Source: Rhizonema sp. PD37
Lineage (GTDB): Bacteria; Cyanobacteriota; Cyanobacteriia; Cyanobacteriales; Nostocaceae
Assembly: GCA_029379215.1 (NCBI GenBank)
Contig: JAQYWO010000006.1
Coordinates: 1-64,000, forward strand
Length of the DNA: 64,000 nucleotides
Reading direction: 5' to 3'
Positions 24,958 through 35,243 of the stretch are shown piece by piece (within the stretch, counting starts at the first letter, position 1; every line of letters starts with the position of its first letter). A model generated the notes under the pieces. That model was not told where the DNA came from. It ran no database searches and was given only the letters and a program-made list of their open reading frames with translations. The position numbers and the translations under genes were made by a program.

Positions 24958-26136
24958 TTACACTTTTTGTGCAACTTCAGCTTTGATAGTTGCGTAGGCC
25001 CAATCTAACCACGGGAGTAAAGCTTCAATATCAGAAGTTTCTACAGTAGCTCCACCCCAAATCCTAATTCCAGGTGGTGCGGAACGGTAAGATGCAATGT
25101 CGAAAGCGACTTCCTGCTTTTCGAGTAGTTTGGCTAGTTTTTGTGCGGATTCTGCTTGCTGTTGTGGACTTAAAGCCGTAAACCAAGTATCGACAATTTT
25201 CAGACAAATTGATGTACAGGAGCGAATTTTTGGTTCCTCAGCTAAAAAATCTGCCCAGTTGCTTTGTTCAACCCATTTAGCAATTGCTGCCAGGTTAGCC
25301 TCACTGCGACGAATCAAGGCAGGAAGTCCGCCGATACTTTCTGCCCACATGAGTCCATCGATCGCATCTTCTACACACAGCATAGACGGCGTGTTGATCG
25401 TATCTCCTTTAAAAATACCTTCGATTAGTTTGTCTTTTTGCGTGAGGCGGAAAAGTTTCGGCACAGGCCAAGTAGGTTGATAGCTTTCTAGGCGCGAGAC
25501 AGCACGAGGTGAAAGCACGATGACACCATGTTGTGCTTCTCCACCCAATACCTTTTGCCAAGAATAGGTAACAACATCCAGTTTCTCCCAAGGGAGATCC
25601 ATTGCGAATGCAGCTGATGTGGCATCGCAAATAGTCAGTCCACTACGGTCAGCTTTTATCCAATCGCCATTAGGAACCCTAGCACCTGAGGTTGTGCCAT
25701 TCCATAAAAATACTACGTCTCGGTTAAAGTCAACTTCGTCAAGATTGGGCAAACTGCCATAGTCTGCTTTAAGAATGCGTGTATCAAGCAACTTGAGTTC
25801 ATCGGCAACATCTTTAACCCATTCCTGACCAAAGCTTTCCCACGCCAAGATATCCAGGGGGCGCTGTCCTAGAAGTGACCACAACGCCATTTCTACCGCA
25901 CCCGTATCAGAAGCAGGAACGATACCTAAGCGATAGTCTGCAGGAACACCGAGAATTTTCTTAGAGCGTTCGATAACTTCTGCTAACTTAGCTTTGCCAG
26001 CACTGGAACGATGGGAACGACCCACACAAGCATTTTTCAGTTCTGCTACAGCCCAACCGGGACGCTTTGCACAAGGACCAGAAGAAAAATGGGTAGTTTG
26101 GGGCTTGGTTGATGGAAGTGTAAGGTTATTTGACAT
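24958..26136 (-). CDS. serC: Phosphoserine aminotransferase
   Basis: A 392-residue PLP-dependent class-V aminotransferase. SerC converts 3-phosphohydroxypyruvate and glutamate to phosphoserine and 2-oxoglutarate in serine synthesis. Visible features: N-terminal [64 protein letters not shown] and the Schiff-base lysine K195 in [10 protein letters not shown]. The sequence matches the SerC branch without the classic E. coli N-terminus (length and SSGPCAK motif). It is a single gene with a downstream terminator. Confidence 0.9.
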   Translation of the reverse strand: MSNNLTLPSTKPQTTHFSSGPCAKRPGWAVAELKNACVGRSHRSSAGKAKLAEVIERSKKILGVPADYRLGIVPASDTGAVEMALWSLLGQRPLDILAWESFGQEWVKDVADELKLLDTRILKADYGSLPNLDEVDFNRDVVFLWNGTTSGARVPNGDWIKADRSGLTICDATSAAFAMDLPWEKLDVVTYSWQKVLGGEAQHGVIVLSPRAVSRLESYQPTWPVPKLFRLTQKDKLIEGIFKGDTINTPSMLCVEDAIDGLMWAESIGGLPALIRRSEANLAAIAKWVEQSNWADFLAEEPKIRSCTSICLKIVDTWFTALSPQQQAESAQKLAKLLEKQEVAFDIASYRSAPPGIRIWGGATVETSDIEALLPWLDWAYATIKAEVAQKV

Positions 26137-26569
26137 CTGTGTTAAATAGGTCGGTGGGAATAAATAAGACTTTGCTTTTTGTTTAGTTTTTTTGGTGAGT
26201 TAATCTTTTTTTACATAAACTAAAAAGCACATTCCATAATACTTTTGAATGAGTAACGTTTGACGAACGCGCTCGTGGTACTAGGGGCGTCCGAGCGATC
26301 GCCTGCCGTGTTAGGGCTACCACAAGGATGTCACAAAAGCGATTAAATAAGCGGAGATTGTATGCAGCATCTAAAAAAAAGACAGTTATGCTAAAACATA
26401 GACAAACCCACTTGTAGAAAGGAGTGTCAAGATACAAGTTGCTAGGCGCAGCATATGTGGTGAATGGCAATAGGTCAACTTACATTATTAGTTAGAATTG
26501 ATATCTGGCAGTATATTTCCAATAATTTACTGAACAACAGAAGCGCTTTAGCTCCTGAAAAAAGCTGCA
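26137..26569. other. Intergenic, no gene seen
   Basis: It holds the serC promoter on the minus side and that of the gene at 26570. One HIP1 site near 26296. A minus-strand frame (26183-26470) has no start signal or family likeness. Otherwise nothing is recognised. Confidence 0.5.
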
Positions 26570-27019
26570 ATGATGTACTCTAAAACCCAAACGGCTCCCA
26601 AAAAAATAGAAATTACTCAGTTAGCAGTGAAGCGTCAACCACTGAAATTGCTGCGAGACACAGAGGCTTTACTGCGCCGCCCAACAGTCGCAACGCTGGT
26701 GCATATTTTACCACAAAAGATGGGAAACCAATTGCTTACAGCGTCATCGATAGCAGATGATTCATTGAAAGAGCTAGCAGGCGTTGACTTAGAGAAGATC
26801 GGCGACTTGGAGATGCGATCGCCAAGGATTCGCATTGGTTTAAGCTTCGTGGGATTTGGGGCGCTGATGATAGTTGTACTACTGCTTTACCTCAACACAC
26901 TACATCCGGAACTGAGTACAGTTGAACTTTGGCGAAAATATTGGCATCAATATGTTTGGTTTGTCAGTTTGGGCGTAACGGGGATGTTCATCTTAGGTCG
27001 AGAAGCGATGCGATCGTGA
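26570..27019 (+). CDS. Two-span membrane protein, unknown
   Basis: A 149-residue protein: an N-terminal soluble part (IEITQLAVKRQPLKLLRDTE, VATLVHILPQKMGNQLLTAS) followed by two hydrophobic helices (~93-110 FGALMIVVLLLYLNTL; ~128-143 WFVSLGVTGMFILGREA). There are no known domains. Clean codon use and absence of low complexity support a real gene. It starts at ATG 26570 or the ATG 3 bases later. It lies alone between serC and the sensor kinase operon. Confidence 0.6.
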   Translation: MMYSKTQTAPKKIEITQLAVKRQPLKLLRDTEALLRRPTVATLVHILPQKMGNQLLTASSIADDSLKELAGVDLEKIGDLEMRSPRIRIGLSFVGFGALMIVVLLLYLNTLHPELSTVELWRKYWHQYVWFVSLGVTGMFILGREAMRS

Positions 27020-27231
27020 TTTACCCTGAGTGGAGGACAGTGCTGGTAGCAAAGCTAAGGGAAATGGTTAGTGCATAGTAGTTGCAATTAGTCACAAAAA
27101 ATAAACACTTAATAAAGACTCCCGAACCCGCTATTAAATTAGATATATCCCTCTTATTCCTCTGTTTGTATTCTCTACGCCTAAAAAGGTTTTTCAATCG
27201 GTAATCTTCTAACTTTTTGGGAGTCACAACC

Positions 27232-27263
27232 AACAATTAACAATTAACAATTAACAATTAACA
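27232..27263 (+). repeat. Heptamer tandem repeat (acaatta) before the kinase gene
   Basis: About four copies of the heptamer acaatta end 6 bases before the kinase start at 27270. This is the short tandem repeat class typical of heterocystous cyanobacteria. Its position replaces a normal Shine-Dalgarno and may influence translation. Confidence 0.85.
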
Positions 27264-27269
27264 AATCTT

Positions 27270-28658
27270 ATGAGTTACCCAATCTTGACAGTAGAAATGC
27301 GTTTTGAGCGGGATATTGTCTTAGTACGCTACCGGGCGCGTCAGATTGCCAGCTTTTTAGGATTTGATACCCAAAAGCAAACGCGTATTGCCACAGCTGT
27401 TTCCGAAATTGCCCGCAATGCCTTTAAGTATGCAGGTGGGGGAAAAGTAGAATTTCTTATAGAAGGGCAGTTTCCCCAAGTCTTCCTGACTCGTATTTCT
27501 GATACTGGACCGGGAAGAGCTGATTTGCAAGCAGTTCTCGACGGGCACTACCACTCACAAACTGGAATGGGACTGGGACTTCTCGGAGCAAAAAAGTTGA
27601 TGGATGAGGTGCAGATCGAGTCTTACCCCGGTAGAGGAACAACGGTGCAACTTGTGAAGCACTTTCCCAAACACGTTCCACAGCTGACCAACACTCAATT
27701 GACTGGGCTAGTGGAAAATCTGATGCGTCAAGCGCCCGAAGACCCTTATAGCGAAATTCAGCAGCAAAATCAAGAATTGCTCCAGACTTTAGGTGCACTT
27801 CGCCAAAGCCGAGAAGAACTCGCTCAACTCAACCAAGAGTTACAGAATACTAACCGGGGAGTGATGGCGTTGTACGCTGAGTTGAACGATAAAGCAGAGT
27901 CTCTCCAGCGAGGCAGTGAACTAAAGACACGCTTCCTCTCCAACATGAGTCATGAGTTCCGTACACCACTCAACGCCATTCTCAGTCTTTCGTCCATGTT
28001 ACTTAATCATTTGGATGGAGACTTATCAACAGAGCAAGAGAAGCAGGTGGAGTTCATTCGCAAATCGGCTCAGTCGCTTTCGGAATTAGTGAACGACTTG
28101 CTGGATACGGCAAAAGTCGAAGCCGGAAAAGCATCTGTCCAAGTAACTCTCTTTGAGGTAGAGGACTTTTTTAGTGCGTTACGAGGCTTGCTGCGCCCAC
28201 TTGTACATTATCATGATGCTGTTAGTTTAATTTTTGAAGAACCAATCGCTATTCCCACGCTACACACGGATGAAGCAAAGGTTTCTCAGATTTTGCGGAA
28301 TTTGATTTCCAATGCACTCAAGTTTACAGAACGCGGTGAAATCCGAGTTAGTGTGAGAATGGGAGATGATCAAACTGTCATCTTTTCTGTAGCAGATACA
28401 GGAATTGGCATCGCCAAAGCTAACCAAACACTTATTTTTGAAGAATTCGTGCAGATTGAGAATCCCCTTCAGAAACAATTTAAAGGAACGGGTTTGGGGC
28501 TTTCTCTTTGTAAAAAGTTGGCAGAGTTGCTAGGTGGAAAAATTGAAGTGCAAAGCAACTTGGGCGTTGGCTCAACGTTTTTCCTCACCCTTCCTACTGT
28601 TTATTCAGGAACTACGCTGAGGGATTTGGAATTGCTAGCAGCTAAGTGTCTTAGTTAA
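27270..28658 (+). CDS. Sensor histidine kinase with N-terminal RsbT-like ATPase domain
   Basis: A 462-residue protein with two GHKL ATPase modules. Residues ~1-130 resemble anti-sigma/RsbT kinases (TRIATAVSEIARNAFKYAGG, ISDTGPGR, QTGMGLGLLGAKKLMDEVQI). A coiled coil follows at ~160-215. The HisKA domain has phospho-acceptor H228 (FLSNMSHEFRTPLNAILSLS). The HATPase_c domain lies at ~325-445 (NLISNALKFTERGE, VADTGIGIA, FKGTGLGLSLCKKL). It autophosphorylates and likely passes phosphate to the response regulator domains of the downstream gene 60 bases away. The RsbT-like part suggests input from a partner-switching (STAS) protein, by inference. No transmembrane segment, so it is cytoplasmic. Confidence 0.88.
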   Translation: MSYPILTVEMRFERDIVLVRYRARQIASFLGFDTQKQTRIATAVSEIARNAFKYAGGGKVEFLIEGQFPQVFLTRISDTGPGRADLQAVLDGHYHSQTGMGLGLLGAKKLMDEVQIESYPGRGTTVQLVKHFPKHVPQLTNTQLTGLVENLMRQAPEDPYSEIQQQNQELLQTLGALRQSREELAQLNQELQNTNRGVMALYAELNDKAESLQRGSELKTRFLSNMSHEFRTPLNAILSLSSMLLNHLDGDLSTEQEKQVEFIRKSAQSLSELVNDLLDTAKVEAGKASVQVTLFEVEDFFSALRGLLRPLVHYHDAVSLIFEEPIAIPTLHTDEAKVSQILRNLISNALKFTERGEIRVSVRMGDDQTVIFSVADTGIGIAKANQTLIFEEFVQIENPLQKQFKGTGLGLSLCKKLAELLGGKIEVQSNLGVGSTFFLTLPTVYSGTTLRDLELLAAKCLS

Positions 28659-28718
28659 AGCAGCAAATGTTTCCTGATGTCTTATGATATCTAGTAAGTA
28701 TGGAGCAAACGTAGCAGT

Positions 28719-31190
28719 ATGGACACACAGTCGCAAATCATCCTCTTAGTGGACGACAATGATGCCAGTCGCTACGTAATTTCACGCATACTTCACTCCC
28801 ATAATTTTCAGATCAAAGAAGCAAGCACTGGCATAGAAGCTCTGAAATTGGCAGCGCAACAACCAGACTTGATTATCCTTGATATCAAGCTACCAGACAT
28901 CAATGGATTTGAAGTCTGCCGACAATTAAAAGCAAATCAAACGACTGCCACAATCCCCGTTTTGCATCTTTCTGCCCACAGCATTACATCTGAAGACAAA
29001 GTTAAAGGACTTGAGGGTGGTGCAGATGGATACTTATATCAGCCAGTGAATACACTAGAGCTAATTGCTACAATAAAAGCCTTGCTGCGCGTCAAAGAAG
29101 CTGAGGAAAAATTACGGCAAAGCGAGCAAAAATTCCGTGCCATATTTAATCAGACTTTTCAATACGTTGGACTGCTAGAAGTGGATGGCACAGTGATCGA
29201 GGTAAATCAGTCAGCTTTAGACTTTGCCGATTTGGAATTAACAGATGTGGCAGGACTTCTATTTTGGGAGACACCTTGGTGGACACTATCAACTAAGACT
29301 CAAGAGCAATTGCAAGCGGCTGTTGCGTGTGCAGCAGCTGGTGAGTTTGTCCGTTACGAAGTCGAGATCCGAGGTGTAGGAGAACAAGTCACGACGATTG
29401 ACTTCTCGATTAAACCAATTAAAGACGATATGGGAAAAGTTTTGCAGCTGCTCCCTGAAGGTCGAGATATCACTGCTCGCAAACAGGCACAGAAAGCGTT
29501 ACAGGAGAGTGAAGAGCGATTTCGTCAATTGGCTGAGAACATTCACGATGTGTTCTGGATGTCTGAGCCGCAGAAACGACAGTTTATTTACGTCAGTCCA
29601 GCCTACGAAGAGCTTTGGGGACACTCTTGTGAGAGCTTACATGTGGATTTTATGGGCTGGCTCAATGCTATTCATCCAGAAGATCGCCAACGGGTGGAAA
29701 CGGCTTTCTTTGAGAAAGCGCTGCAAGGGGAATATGATGAAGAGTATCGCATTATTCGTCCAGATGGTTCAGTATGTTGGATTCGAGAGCGCGGCTTTCC
29801 TATCGAAGATGAGTTCAATGAGATTCATCGGGTGGCTGGGATTGCAGAAGACATTAGCGATCGCAAGTTAGCAGAAGCCGAACGCGATCACTTGTTTGAA
29901 CTAGAACAAAAAGCCCGAAATGCAGCCGAGACGAGTAATCGCATTAAGGATGAGTTTTTAGCCACGCTATCCCATGAATTGCGAACTCCCCTAAATTCGA
30001 TCTTGGGTTGGTCAAAAATGCTCCGCTCTCGCAATCTCGATCCGGCAACGGTAGCTCGTGCGTTAGAAACAATTGAGCGGAACGCTAAATTGCAGACTCA
30101 ACTTATAGAAGATTTACTAGACATTTCCCGCATTCTTCGTGGCAAGATTCACTTGAATGTTTCTACAGTCGATCTGGCAACATCAATTGAGGCAGCAATT
30201 GATACTGTATATCTAGCTGCTCAAGCCAAGTCTATTGATTTGAGATTCTCTATTGTTCCAGAGCGAGAGCTATGGGATCTCGATTTTAGATTGGGAGCGA
30301 ATACAGGCACATCTAATATCGAGATCTCGAAGCAAAAATTATTGGTTGCGGGAGACTCAAACCGCATCCAACAAATTCTCTGGAATCTGCTTTCCAACTC
30401 TATCAAGTTCACACCAACTGGAGGACGAGTGGAAATCCGATTGGAACACATACAACAGAGTCAGGACCACAACTCCTCACACACCCCTACAGTACATCAC
30501 TTTGCTAAAATCACGGTTAGCGATACCGGAAAGGGAATCAGTGCTGACTTTCTTCCTTACGTGTTTGAAAGCTTTCGTCAGGCAGATGGCTCAATGACGA
30601 GAAACCAATCGGGACTCGGGCTGGGTTTAGCAATTGTGCGACATCTTGTAGAATTGCACGGTGGAACTATACTTGCTGCCAGTTTGGGAGAAGAACAGGG
30701 GGCAACCTTCACTGTGATGTTACCTTTACTGGAAAAAAGCGACGGAGAAAATGGGTTGAACTCATATTGCGAAACCACATTGCATAGTCAACCTCTTCTT
30801 GGTGTCAAAATACTGATTGTTGATGATGAGTCTGATAGCCGTGAATTTCTGACCTTTATGCTAGAGCAGTATGGCGCAGTTGTATTCTCAGCAGCAACCG
30901 CCACTGAAGCATTGGAGAAACTAGAACAATTTAAACCAGATTTGCTGATCAGTGACATTGGGATGCCTTCTAAAAATGGTTACGCTTTGATCCGCGAAGT
31001 CAGAGCGCGATCTCAAGAACAGGGAGGAGGCATTCTGGCGATCGCGTTAACAGCATATGCTAGAGATGAAGATAGTAAACAGACACTGGCTGCAGGCTTC
31101 CAGAGACATATGTCTAAACCAGTTCAACCAACTGTATTAGTCACGGCAATCTCTTCTTTAATAAAATCCGGTAGCAGTCCCGTCTTCTAG
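28719..31190 (+). CDS. Hybrid histidine kinase REC-PAS-PAS-HisKA-HATPase-REC
   Basis: An 823-residue hybrid. REC1 is at 1-125 (ILLVDDNDASRYVISRIL, phospho-acceptor D55 in LIILDIKLPD, then LHLSAHS). PAS1 is at ~135-260 (QSEQKFRAIFNQTFQYVGLL). PAS2 with PAC is at ~265-385 (FIYVSPAYEELWGHSCE). HisKA has the acceptor His near 417 (LATLSHELRTPLNSILGWSK). HATPase_c is at ~540-680 (NLLSNSIKFTPTGG, SGLGLGLAIVRHLVELHGG). REC2 is at ~700-815 (ILIVDDESDSREFL, DLLISDIGMPSKNG). It is encoded 60 bases after the RsbT-like kinase, so the pair is probably one operon in which REC1 receives phosphate from the first kinase. No DNA-binding output domain is present. Confidence 0.9.
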   Translation: MDTQSQIILLVDDNDASRYVISRILHSHNFQIKEASTGIEALKLAAQQPDLIILDIKLPDINGFEVCRQLKANQTTATIPVLHLSAHSITSEDKVKGLEGGADGYLYQPVNTLELIATIKALLRVKEAEEKLRQSEQKFRAIFNQTFQYVGLLEVDGTVIEVNQSALDFADLELTDVAGLLFWETPWWTLSTKTQEQLQAAVACAAAGEFVRYEVEIRGVGEQVTTIDFSIKPIKDDMGKVLQLLPEGRDITARKQAQKALQESEERFRQLAENIHDVFWMSEPQKRQFIYVSPAYEELWGHSCESLHVDFMGWLNAIHPEDRQRVETAFFEKALQGEYDEEYRIIRPDGSVCWIRERGFPIEDEFNEIHRVAGIAEDISDRKLAEAERDHLFELEQKARNAAETSNRIKDEFLATLSHELRTPLNSILGWSKMLRSRNLDPATVARALETIERNAKLQTQLIEDLLDISRILRGKIHLNVSTVDLATSIEAAIDTVYLAAQAKSIDLRFSIVPERELWDLDFRLGANTGTSNIEISKQKLLVAGDSNRIQQILWNLLSNSIKFTPTGGRVEIRLEHIQQSQDHNSSHTPTVHHFAKITVSDTGKGISADFLPYVFESFRQADGSMTRNQSGLGLGLAIVRHLVELHGGTILAASLGEEQGATFTVMLPLLEKSDGENGLNSYCETTLHSQPLLGVKILIVDDESDSREFLTFMLEQYGAVVFSAATATEALEKLEQFKPDLLISDIGMPSKNGYALIREVRARSQEQGGGILAIALTAYARDEDSKQTLAAGFQRHMSKPVQPTVLVTAISSLIKSGSSPVF

Positions 31191-31429
31191 AGAGAGCCAA
31201 AGCACTTTTTCAATCTTTGAAAAAGTTAATCTTAAAGGTCTTGATGATATTTAAAGATATAATGCTGGAAATCTGTTACAAATTGCATAAGCAAGCGTTC
31301 AGTCCTAAATTTGAATTTATCATGTCCTGCATAACTTGTCTGTTCACAGCTGATTGTTAAATCCTTACAAAATTACATTATTGCCCATTTTCCATAAAAA
31401 TTTTCCCAATTTGAGAAACAGAGGTATCA
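31191..31429. other. Intergenic, promoter region of the NYN gene
   Basis: An AT-rich gap with no gene. No perfect hairpin was seen after the hybrid kinase stop. An agagg RBS lies at the right edge before ATG 31430. Confidence 0.4.
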
Positions 31430-32110
31430 ATGAATATTTTTACGAACGAAAAAAATAATTATAAGTTACTAAAGGAGCGACCGCATTGGCAAGGAGAACG
31501 TATTGTGGACTCTAACGTCGAAGGTGAAGACACTAAGATGTCAGATACTTTGGTTTCAAAACTCCCCAACAGCGACACCAATCGCGGTCGAATTGCTATA
31601 TTTATTGATGGTGCCAACCTATTTCATGCAGCTTTGCAACTTGGTATTGAAATTGATTACGCCAAACTACTTTGCTATTTAAGTCAAGGTGGAAGACTGT
31701 TGCGTAGTTTCTTTTATACGGGTGTTGATCGTACCAATGAGAAACAGCAGGGTTTTTTGCTCTGGATGCGTCGAAATGGCTATCGTGTTGTTACTAAAGA
31801 TTTAATTCAGCTTCCAGATGGTTCTAAAAAAGCCAACTTGGATATAGAAATCGCTGTAGATATCATGAATTTAGCTCCCTACTACGATACTGCAGTTTTA
31901 GTGAGTGGGGATGGAGATTTAGCCTACGCTGTGAATGCTGTCAGTTACAAAGGAGTTCGGGTTGAGGTTGTCAGCGTGCGTTCCATGACTAGCGATAGCT
32001 TAATTGATGTTACTGACTGCTTTATTGATCTCGAAAGTATCAAAAAACACATCCAGAAAGAAACTCATCCAAGTTATAATTACCGACCACCGTTTGATTC
32101 TAGTCTGTGA
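31430..32110 (+). CDS. LabA-like NYN-domain protein
   Basis: A 226-residue protein. After a ~50-residue variable N-terminus comes the NYN (DUF88) nuclease-like domain: IAIFIDGANLFHAALQLGIE, then KANLDIEIAVDIMNLAPYYD and VLVSGDGDLAYAVNAVSYKG. The three acidic sites (IDGAN, DIEIAVD, SGDGD) are those that bind metal in PIN-like RNases. LabA of Synechococcus acts in circadian output, but paralogues abound and the role here is unknown. RBS agagg precedes ATG 31430; ATG 31538 (MSDTLVSKLPNSD) is an alternative start. Confidence 0.85.
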   Translation: MNIFTNEKNNYKLLKERPHWQGERIVDSNVEGEDTKMSDTLVSKLPNSDTNRGRIAIFIDGANLFHAALQLGIEIDYAKLLCYLSQGGRLLRSFFYTGVDRTNEKQQGFLLWMRRNGYRVVTKDLIQLPDGSKKANLDIEIAVDIMNLAPYYDTAVLVSGDGDLAYAVNAVSYKGVRVEVVSVRSMTSDSLIDVTDCFIDLESIKKHIQKETHPSYNYRPPFDSSL

Positions 32111-32198
32111 ACGAGAGTACAATACCTATTTTGGAATATGAACGATCATTCTTTATGGAGTATCCGTTCTGCGATTCCAGTGTGTATAGCTAATTAAG

Positions 32199-32226
32199 AA
32201 ATCCACTTACATTTGTAGGTGGATTT
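32199..32226 (+). terminator. Hairpin after the NYN gene
   Basis: aaatccac...tac pairs with gta...gtggattt across an att(t) loop. It lies about 90 bases past the stop. No long T-run. Confidence 0.45.
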
Positions 32227-32416
32227 GCATAAAAGTTAATTCTTTTAAAAAAAGCAAAAACGATTTGTCAGAACCGTATTGTACTAATTCCTCACCCCCC
32301 ACTCTTGACATTACGGCGTGTCCTCTTGGGAGAAGCGGAGTATAGTGCCAGTCTCCTGGAGGTGTGAGATGAAAATTGGTATCATTAATTAGACTCCAGA
32401 CAAATTTATCACGCCC

Positions 32417-33820
32417 ATGACCACGTTACCTCGTCGCTACCACATAATCACCTTCGGTTGCCAGATGAATAAAGCTGACTCAGAACGTATGGCTGGTATA
32501 CTAGAGGACATGGGATTCGAGTGGTCGGAAGATCCAAATCAAGCAGGGGTAATACTATACAATACTTGTAGTATTAGAGATAATGCTGAACAAAAGGTAT
32601 ATTCTTATTTAGGTAGACAAGCGAAGCGTAAGCACGAACAGCTTGATTTAACTTTAATTGTTGCAGGTTGCGTTGCTCAACAGGAAGGAGAAGCACTGTT
32701 ACGACGCGTACCTGAATTGGATTTGGTCATGGGACCGCAACATGCAAACCGTCTGAAAGATTTACTACAACAAGTCTTTGACGGTAACCAAGTTGTGGCA
32801 ACCGAGCAAGTTCATATTATGGAAGATATCACCAAGCCGCAACGGGATAGCACTGTGACTGCTTGGGTGAATGTGATCTACGGCTGTAATGAACGTTGTA
32901 CATACTGCGTAGTTCCCAATGTGCGAGGTGTTGAACAATCCCGCACCCCGTCCGTCATTCGGACGGAAATAGAAGAACTCGGGCGTCAGGGTTATAAAGA
33001 AGTCACTCTACTCGGTCAAAATATTGACGCGTATGGAAGAGATTTGCCAGGAGTCACACCTGAAGGTCGTCATCAGCACACTCTAACAGATTTGCTTTAT
33101 TACGTTCACGATGTACCTGGAATTGAACGGATACGGTTTGCAACTAGTCATCCACGTTATTTTACAGAACGCCTCATTAAAGCTTGTGCTGAGTTACCCA
33201 AGGTATGTGAGCATTTCCACATTCCCTTCCAATCTGGAGATAACGAAGTGTTAAAACGCATGGCGCGGGGTTACACTCATGAGAAATATCGCCGGATTAT
33301 CAACACAATTCGGGAGTACATGCCAGATGCGTCGATCAGTGCTGACGCAATTGTGGGTTTTCCAGGAGAAACAGAAGAACAATTTGAAAATACACTTCAA
33401 TTAGTTACGGATATTGGCTTTGATCTTGTGAACACAGCTGCTTATTCTCCACGCCCAGGAACTCCAGCCGCAGTATGGGAGGAACAATTAAGTGAGGAAA
33501 TCAAAAGCGATCGCCTGCAAAGATTAAATCACTTAGTCTCGATTAAAGCAGCTGAGCGATCGCAGCGTTACATGGGACGCATTGAAGAAGTGCTGGTGGA
33601 AGTGCAAAACTCTAAAGATAAAACCCAGGTTATGGGACGGACACGCGGTAATCGCCTCACTTTCTTTGCAGGCGACATCAACGAACTAAAAGGCAAGTTG
33701 GTGAACGTGAAAATTACTGACTTTCGTGCCTTCAGCTTAACAGGTGAAATAGTGGAGGAGTTAGTGATTGATAGCAATCAACAATCAACAATCAACAATC
33801 AACAACTAACAACGTTATGA
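32417..33820 (+). CDS. miaB: tRNA-2-methylthio-N6-dimethylallyladenosine synthase
   Basis: A 467-residue radical-SAM methylthiotransferase acting on adenosine-37 of tRNAs. The N-terminal UPF0004 domain has three cluster cysteines ([34 protein letters not shown]). The radical-SAM CxxxCxxC is in [34 protein letters not shown] and a C-terminal TRAM domain ([12 protein letters not shown] [14 protein letters not shown]) complete the set. The last ~15 residues ([14 protein letters not shown]) are encoded by a heptamer tandem repeat that has extended the gene. It starts at ATG 32417. ddl begins 40 bases downstream. Confidence 0.95.
   Translation: MTTLPRRYHIITFGCQMNKADSERMAGILEDMGFEWSEDPNQAGVILYNTCSIRDNAEQKVYSYLGRQAKRKHEQLDLTLIVAGCVAQQEGEALLRRVPELDLVMGPQHANRLKDLLQQVFDGNQVVATEQVHIMEDITKPQRDSTVTAWVNVIYGCNERCTYCVVPNVRGVEQSRTPSVIRTEIEELGRQGYKEVTLLGQNIDAYGRDLPGVTPEGRHQHTLTDLLYYVHDVPGIERIRFATSHPRYFTERLIKACAELPKVCEHFHIPFQSGDNEVLKRMARGYTHEKYRRIINTIREYMPDASISADAIVGFPGETEEQFENTLQLVTDIGFDLVNTAAYSPRPGTPAAVWEEQLSEEIKSDRLQRLNHLVSIKAAERSQRYMGRIEEVLVEVQNSKDKTQVMGRTRGNRLTFFAGDINELKGKLVNVKITDFRAFSLTGEIVEELVIDSNQQSTINNQQLTTL
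33776..33812 (+). repeat. Heptamer repeat (acaatca) forming the miaB C-terminus
   Basis: Copies of acaatca run through the last miaB codons. They translate as [10 protein letters not shown] in frame, so the repeat has been captured as coding sequence. Confidence 0.8.
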
Positions 33821-33859
33821 TACGCTATTGCCCAATGAGTGGTGATAGAGGTGTTGAAA

Positions 33860-34951
33860 ATGACGAAACTACGGGTGGGGTTGATGTTCGGCGGTCGTTC
33901 GGGAGAACATGAAGTTTCAATACGTTCGGCACAAGCGATCGCGCAGGCTTTGAGTGCAGAGCAAAATGCCAGCAAATACGAAGTACTGCCTTTCTACATC
34001 CAAAAAGATGGAAGTTGGATAGCGGGAGAAGAACCTCAAAAAATATTAAGCTCCGGTATTCCGAGTGAATTGGAATCTCAAGCTTCAACGCTTAACGCCC
34101 AACATCAAATCAGCCTTTTGCAATCTCCCTCATCAGTTGCTGAGGTGGATGTTTGGTTTCCAATACTTCACGGACCAAATGGTGAAGATGGTACAATTCA
34201 GGGGTTACTCACCTTAATGCAAGTTCCCTTTGTGGGTTCTGGCGTTTTAGGTTCGGCTATGGGTATGGATAAGATTGCCATGAAAATGGCGTTTGCTCAA
34301 GCAGGACTGCCGCAAGTAAAATACATGGCGGTGAATCGCTCCCAAATTTGGTCCAATCCTTGTATTTTTCCGAAACTTTGTGATGAAATTGAGGCAAGCT
34401 TGGGTTATCCCTGTTTTGTCAAGCCTGCTAATTTAGGTTCATCGGTGGGTATTGCTAAAGTGCGATCGCGCTCTGAATTAGAGTCTGCTTTAGATAATGC
34501 TGCCAGTTATGACCGCAGGATCGTTGTTGAAACTGGAGTCGTCGCACGAGAATTAGAGTGTGCTGTTTTGGGAAATGACCAGCCTCAAGCTTCTGTTCTC
34601 GGTGAAATTACTTACGAAAGTGACTTTTATGATTATGAAACAAAATATACAGATGGTAAGGCAGATTTATTGATTCCGGCAAAAGTGTCAGATGCTGTCA
34701 CTCATCAAATTCAAGAAATGGCTTTACAAGCTTTCGCCGCCGTAGATGCTGCTGGTTTGGCAAGGGTAGACTTTTTTTACGTGGAAGCAACAGGGGAAGT
34801 GTTTATTAATGAAATTAACACCATGCCTGGGTTTACGGCTACAAGTAGTATGTATCCTCTACTTTGGGCACATAGCGGTGTTCCTTTTCCCGAATTAGTT
34901 GATCGCTTGATTCAATTAGCAGTCTCAAGAAATGCGGGGAGTGGAGAATAA
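33860..34951 (+). CDS. ddl: D-alanine--D-alanine ligase
   Basis: Ddl joins two D-Ala for peptidoglycan precursors, using ATP. I chose ATG 33860 (363 residues) over GTGs at 33839/33842 because agagg lies 8 bases upstream and family members begin [21 protein letters not shown]-grasp features: [58 protein letters not shown], and the metal-binding [20 protein letters not shown]. All look intact. Next to miaB but functionally unrelated. Confidence 0.95.
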   Translation: MTKLRVGLMFGGRSGEHEVSIRSAQAIAQALSAEQNASKYEVLPFYIQKDGSWIAGEEPQKILSSGIPSELESQASTLNAQHQISLLQSPSSVAEVDVWFPILHGPNGEDGTIQGLLTLMQVPFVGSGVLGSAMGMDKIAMKMAFAQAGLPQVKYMAVNRSQIWSNPCIFPKLCDEIEASLGYPCFVKPANLGSSVGIAKVRSRSELESALDNAASYDRRIVVETGVVARELECAVLGNDQPQASVLGEITYESDFYDYETKYTDGKADLLIPAKVSDAVTHQIQEMALQAFAAVDAAGLARVDFFYVEATGEVFINEINTMPGFTATSSMYPLLWAHSGVPFPELVDRLIQLAVSRNAGSGE

Positions 34952-35243
34952 AAGAAGTAGGGGAAGAAAAATCAAGTTCTTTCTTCCCTTGCCTGACTAA
35001 TAACTGAATATTGTCCAACCGAACTGTATTACAGTTGACGGGAATGTATAAGACAACGACATCTTGATGATGGGCAATTTATATATAAAGTAGCAAAGAA
35101 CACCAATTTTGTAAAAGAGAAATTGGCGAGAAAAGTAATTGAAGGTAAAATAAGTAATAAAAATAGAGATAATATTACGGATACGACATGGTACCGACTC
35201 GAGTACAATCGATGACAAAAGAGGTACAAGTCTGAAAGTTGTC

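Noticed and set aside
26183..26470. 95-codon minus-strand frame upstream of serC
   Set aside because: No family likeness, no ribosome-binding signal; placed where the serC promoter is expected.
29398..29871. 157-codon frame inside the hybrid kinase
   Set aside because: Out-of-phase shadow of a well-supported multi-domain gene.
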